From positions 1-44,506 of the forward strand of contig NZ_PPPT01000105.1 in NCBI RefSeq assembly GCF_006483445.1: a stretch of 44,506 nucleotides of DNA, given 5' to 3'. Shown here one piece after another: positions 41,289-44,506 of this stretch. This DNA is from Bradyrhizobium guangdongense. GTDB taxonomy: Bacteria > Pseudomonadota > Alphaproteobacteria > Rhizobiales > Xanthobacteraceae. The translations under genes were made by a program, and so were the position numbers. The notes beneath the pieces were generated by a model, which made no database searches, had not been told where the DNA came from, and saw only the letters and a program-made list of their open reading frames with translations. The number at the start of each line of letters is the position of its first letter. Positions within the stretch are counted from its first letter, which is position 1.

Positions 41289-42083
41289 ATGCAGGTTGCC
41301 GGCAAGGTCGTGGTTGTCACCGGCGGCGCCAATGGCATCGGCAGGGCGCTGTGCGAAGCCTTTCACGAGGCGGGCGCGGCCAAAATCGTGGTCGCGGATA
41401 TGGACGCCGCCAACGCGCGAGCGGTCGCGGCAACAGTGGACGGTGCCGCCTTCAAATGCGACGTGGCCCAGGAAAAAGACATCTTGCACGTCATCGAGGA
41501 GACCGAGCGGCAGTTCGGCCCCATCGCGCTGTTCTGCTCCAATGCCGGCATCGGCGGCGGCTTTGATCCGATGTCGGTCAATGCCGGCGGTGCCTCGGAC
41601 GAACCCTGGCAGCGCAGCTGGGCGATCCACGTCATGGCCCATGTCTATGCCGCGCGACACCTCGTTCCCCGCATGAAGGTGCGCGGCGGCGGCTATTTCC
41701 TCAACACCATTTCGGCCGCGGGCCTCTTGTCGCAGGTCGGCAGCCCCGCTTATTCCGCCACCAAGCACGGCGCGGTCGGCTTTGCCGAAAACCTCGCGAT
41801 CTCGCACAAGGCCGACAACATCAAGGTCTCGATCCTCTGCCCGCAGGGCGTCGACACCAACATGCTGCGCGGGATCCCCAAGGGTCCGCAATCCAGCGAC
41901 GGCAATCTGTCGCCCGAGCAGGTGGCGAAAGACGCGCTCGTCGGCATCGAGCAGGAAACATTCCTGATCCTGCCGCACCCCCAGGTCCTCGGCTACATGC
42001 GCAAGAAGACCGAGAACTACGACCGCTGGATCGGCGGCATGGCCAAGATCCAGGCCAAGATGCGGGAAGATTTTGGGAAGTGA
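41289..42083 (+). CDS. short-chain dehydrogenase/reductase
   Basis: The protein is 264 residues from an ATG with AAGGGAGAG upstream. A Rossmann motif (VVVVTGGANGIGRAL, the TGxxxGIG box) binds NAD(P)H, and the acidic end of beta-strand 2 (VVADMDAANA) favours NAD(H). NAG in FCSNAGIGGG, Ser in LNTISAAGLL and YxxxK in AYSATKHGAVGF complete the catalytic set. The C-terminal region (RGIPKGPQSSDGNLSPEQVA) forms the substrate pocket; the substrate is unknown. It lies 37 bp after the hemolysin III gene on the same strand and may share its transcript. A palindrome just after the stop could end transcription. Confidence 0.93.
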   Translation: MQVAGKVVVVTGGANGIGRALCEAFHEAGAAKIVVADMDAANARAVAATVDGAAFKCDVAQEKDILHVIEETERQFGPIALFCSNAGIGGGFDPMSVNAGGASDEPWQRSWAIHVMAHVYAARHLVPRMKVRGGGYFLNTISAAGLLSQVGSPAYSATKHGAVGFAENLAISHKADNIKVSILCPQGVDTNMLRGIPKGPQSSDGNLSPEQVAKDALVGIEQETFLILPHPQVLGYMRKKTENYDRWIGGMAKIQAKMREDFGK

Positions 42084-42090
42084 GCGTGAG

Positions 42091-42130
42091 GTCATTCCGG
42101 GGTCGGTGCTGCGGCCCATCCCGGAATGAC
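42091..42130. repeat. short palindrome after the SDR gene, terminator-like
   Basis: GTCATTCCGGG (42091-42101) is the perfect inverted copy of CCCGGAATGAC (42120-42130) with an 18-base loop. It starts 8 bp past the SDR stop. There is no T tract, so it is more likely an interspersed repeat than a canonical intrinsic terminator. Confidence 0.6.
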
Positions 42131-42295
42131 GCGAGACGGGCAAGCCTGCGTCCTCACCTCGGCGGTACCTACTATGTAGCTCAGGCTGTCCTCGGCCGTT
42201 CGCAACTCGCTGTCGAACCGTAGTTCTACCGGGCGGCCCCAAGCCCGAATATTTACCATTTGTCCCCCTACTGCACGGGTTCGGGGGAATTCTTC

Positions 42296-44389
42296 ATGTT
42301 GAACCGTTTGACCATTTCCGTGCTGCTCAAGTCGGTCATTGCCGTCATGGCCAGCTGCGTGACGATCTTCCTGCTCATGACGGCCTGGGAGTCCTGGGGG
42401 CGGCTGCAAGCCGCCGCGCGGATGTCCATCATTGCGGAGGCTTCGGAAGGCGCGTTCAAGGCGATGCACAATTTGCGGACCGACCGTGCCACCACCGTCC
42501 AGACCTTGAACGGCGAGCCTGCGATCGACGCCTCTGCAGAGAAGGCGCTTCGCGACTACCGCGACACCGAGAATCCCGCAATGAGGTCGGCCGCCGACCT
42601 CAGCGCGCAGGTCGAGTTCGCCGAGAAGAGCACGTTGCTTCCCACCCTGAATCGCCAGATCGAGACCCTGAAGAAACTCCAGGCGGAGACCTGGGAAGCG
42701 ATGAGCAAGTCCAAGGCCACGCGACGGCCTGAGCTTGCCAAGGAATATACCGACGCCGCGACGGCGCTGCTGCAGACGCTCGACAGGACGTCGACGCAGT
42801 TGACCGCAGCCGTGAACCATATGGATCCCGTGGTCGATCAGTTGCTCGCGATCAAGCAGCTTGCCTGGCTGGTGCGCGACTCCGGAGGTCAGGCCGCGCT
42901 GCAGCTTTCGCAGGCGTTCGCCACCGGCCGCCTGCCGCCCGAAGCGCGCCAGACCTATACGAGATTCCTCACCGGTGCAGAGTTCAGCTGGAATGCGCTT
43001 GAGGCCCTGGTGGCGGGACTGCAGCTGCCGCCGAATCTCGTCAAGGCCATGGCCGCAGCGAAGTCGGGCTATTTCGATTCCCAGCATCTGGCGGGCTCCG
43101 AGAAGCTGCTCAATGCGGCGATCGCAGGCGAGCCGCTCGGGCTGACATCGGGCGAATGGCGCACGGGTGCCGTCGCGCGCCTCGGTACGGCGGTTGTGCT
43201 GGCCGAAGGTGCATTGGCCGAAGCCAAGAGCTACACCGCGGCACTCTGGGCTTCGGCGCAGCGCGCCCTGATCCTGAACCTGACGCTCCTGATCTCTTTC
43301 GTTGCGCTGGCGGTCGGCAGCATGGTGCTGGTCGGCCGTCGCGCCATCACGCCGCTGCACAATATTCGTGACGGCATGCTGAAGGTTGCCGCCGGCGACC
43401 TCACGGTGGATGTCGGTTATGGCGAGCGCAAGGACGAGATCGGCGCGCTGGCCGGTGCGCTGGCGACGTTCAAGCAGCAGGCCGTCGAGAAGGCGGCGAT
43501 CGAGCAGCACGAGCGCGAACGCAACGCGGCTGCCGCGAGCCGGCAGCAAACCATCACGCAGTCGATCGGCGAATTCGAGAGCCAGGTGCGCGGGACACTC
43601 GAGCAGCTCAGTGACGCCTCCAACCAGATGCGGACGACGTCGGACGGCATGTCTGCGGTGTCGACCGAGACCAACGCGACGATCCAGGTCGCTGCCAAGG
43701 CTTCGGGCGAGGCGTCGGTCAATGTGCAGAGTGTCGCGTCGGCCGCGGAAGAGCTGAGCGCGTCGATCAACGACATCTCGAGGCAGGCCTCTCACGCCGC
43801 GTCGATCGCCAGCCGCGCCGTCAATCAGGCCCGTGCGACGGACGGCACGGTCCAGGGGCTGGCGCAGACGGCCAATCGCATCGGCGAGGTCGTCGGGCTC
43901 ATCAATGACATCGCGTCGCAGACCAACCTGCTGGCGCTGAATGCAACCATCGAGGCCGCGCGCGCCGGCGAGGCGGGCCGCGGCTTCGCGGTGGTGGCCT
44001 CCGAGGTCAAGTCGCTCGCCAGCCAGACCGCGAAGGCGACCGAGGACATTTCGGGCCAGATTGCCGACATCCAGAAAGTCGCTGGCGAAGCCATTCAGGC
44101 GATCCAGACGATCGGCGGCATCATCGGCGAGGTCAATGAAGTCGCAACCGCGATTGCCGCAGCGGTCGAGGAACAGGGCGCGGCGACCCAGGAAATCACC
44201 CGCAGCACGCAGCAGGCTGCGCAAGGCACCAGGAACGTCTCCGACAATATCGTCGGCGTCAGCGCCGGCGCGGATGCGACGGGGGCGGCGGCGCAGAACG
44301 TCAAGACCGCCTCGGAGATGGTGGCGCTTCAGGCCCAGCAGCTCCGCGGCCAGGTCGATGCCTTCCTGGGACGAATTCGCGCAGCGTAG
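42296..44389 (+). CDS. methyl-accepting chemotaxis protein
   Basis: The protein is 697 residues from an ATG with GGGGGAA about 7 bases upstream; an upstream in-frame start would add 12 residues before the membrane helix. The first membrane helix lies at about 9-31 and the second at about 323-346. Between them is a periplasmic helical sensor of about 290 residues without a recognised subfamily ([18 protein letters not shown] is the start of a likely four-helix-bundle type). A HAMP region ([20 protein letters not shown]) precedes the signalling domain, whose tip is at about 530-570 ([35 protein letters not shown]). No C-terminal CheR/CheB pentapeptide is seen. Confidence 0.95.
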   Translation: MLNRLTISVLLKSVIAVMASCVTIFLLMTAWESWGRLQAAARMSIIAEASEGAFKAMHNLRTDRATTVQTLNGEPAIDASAEKALRDYRDTENPAMRSAADLSAQVEFAEKSTLLPTLNRQIETLKKLQAETWEAMSKSKATRRPELAKEYTDAATALLQTLDRTSTQLTAAVNHMDPVVDQLLAIKQLAWLVRDSGGQAALQLSQAFATGRLPPEARQTYTRFLTGAEFSWNALEALVAGLQLPPNLVKAMAAAKSGYFDSQHLAGSEKLLNAAIAGEPLGLTSGEWRTGAVARLGTAVVLAEGALAEAKSYTAALWASAQRALILNLTLLISFVALAVGSMVLVGRRAITPLHNIRDGMLKVAAGDLTVDVGYGERKDEIGALAGALATFKQQAVEKAAIEQHERERNAAAASRQQTITQSIGEFESQVRGTLEQLSDASNQMRTTSDGMSAVSTETNATIQVAAKASGEASVNVQSVASAAEELSASINDISRQASHAASIASRAVNQARATDGTVQGLAQTANRIGEVVGLINDIASQTNLLALNATIEAARAGEAGRGFAVVASEVKSLASQTAKATEDISGQIADIQKVAGEAIQAIQTIGGIIGEVNEVATAIAAAVEEQGAATQEITRSTQQAAQGTRNVSDNIVGVSAGADATGAAAQNVKTASEMVALQAQQLRGQVDAFLGRIRAA

Positions 44390-44490
44390 AGCGTTTTCCA
44401 GCGAAGTGGATGCCGGTTCGCGTCAAGAAAACGCGTCAAAACAAGAATCTAGAGCTCCGTTCCGATTCCATCGGAACGGATAAAGCTCTA
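44387..44490. repeat. interspersed repeat with terminator-like hairpin after the chemoreceptor gene
   Basis: The element starts at the chemoreceptor's stop codon (TAGAGCGTTTTCCAGCGAAG) and ends at AAAGCTCTA. Its 3' part, 44450-44490, forms a strong hairpin: TAGAGCT with AGCTCTA and CCGTTCCGAT with ATCGGAACGG around a TCC loop. Sequences of this wording (gagcgttttccagcgaagtgg) recur in many Rhizobiales intergenic regions. The hairpin could end the chemoreceptor transcript. The bases that follow (cagtctgctgaaaaa, 44492-44506) run out of the window. Confidence 0.8.
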
Positions 44491-44506
44491 GCAGTCTGCT
44501 GAAAAA

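Noticed and set aside
42092..44224. 710-codon open frame on the minus strand opposite the chemoreceptor gene
   Set aside because: It is fully antisense to a well-supported gene, its product is Arg/Leu/Gly/Asp-rich with no domain, and long antisense frames are expected at this GC content.
1..44506. CRISPR array, prophage, integrative element or transposase
   Set aside because: No direct repeat-spacer pattern, phage structural gene, integrase or transposase frame was found.
44492..44506. Possible insertion-sequence end (cagtctgctgaaaaa)
   Set aside because: The wording resembles ends of some transposable elements, but only 15 bases are visible before the window ends.

Overview
This is a GC-rich, densely coded chromosomal window from an alphaproteobacterium, most likely Bradyrhizobium or a close Nitrobacteraceae relative. 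That assignment is inference. It rests on a minimal PutA of about 1000 residues like the one described from Bradyrhizobium, a CyaC-type redox adenylate cyclase of the rhizobial kind, a SorAB sulfite dehydrogenase, many acyl-CoA genes, and several families of intergenic palindromes. No tRNA, rRNA, transposase, integrase, phage gene or CRISPR array was seen. It reads as core or stable accessory chromosome rather than an island.

Layout. Positions 1-6.4 kb hold the end of a KDPGal aldolase gene, a small membrane protein, a double-hotdog thioesterase, an amidase, a soluble class III cyclase with TolB-like and TPR regions, and two small secreted proteins. Positions 6.7-13.9 kb hold tex, a Gly/His-rich secreted protein, an OmpR-type two-component pair, a LuxR-type regulator coupled to an HtrA-like protein that has lost its catalytic His and Ser, and a Tat-exported CatE-like VOC protein. 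Positions 13.9-20.8 kb are catabolic: a DapA-like aldolase/lyase, an orphan form II CoxL-type molybdo-hydroxylase subunit, and a tight three-gene operon of a crotonase and two different acyl-CoA dehydrogenases. Positions 20.9-26.8 kb carry lemA with two TPM-domain genes, two unrecognised envelope proteins, a 54-residue membrane peptide and a glutathione S-transferase. Positions 26.8-32.1 kb carry a class III CoA-transferase, putA, the divergent Lrp-type regulator and a cold-shock gene. Positions 32.3-36 kb carry sorAB and a membrane redox-sensing adenylate cyclase. Positions 36.3-44.5 kb carry a GT39-type glycosyltransferase, the ycjX-ycjF pair, a hemolysin III/PAQR protein, an SDR oxidoreductase and a chemoreceptor.

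How the genes work together. Proline oxidation by PutA, acyl-CoA oxidation and sulfite oxidation by SorAB all feed electrons into the respiratory chain. The CyaC-like cyclase could report quinone redox state as cAMP; that link is inference. The soluble cyclase, the two-component pair and the chemoreceptor give the window a strong signalling content.

Most noteworthy: the pseudo-HtrA/LuxR pair (11494-12728), the tetra-histidine plus 2Fe-2S adenylate cyclase (34196-35929), two copies in opposite orientation of a nested palindromic element of about 180-200 bp (17349-17527 and 36038-36238), and an acyl-CoA dehydrogenase pair in which only one member keeps a candidate catalytic glutamate. I found no clearly new multi-gene system that the sequence alone can prove.
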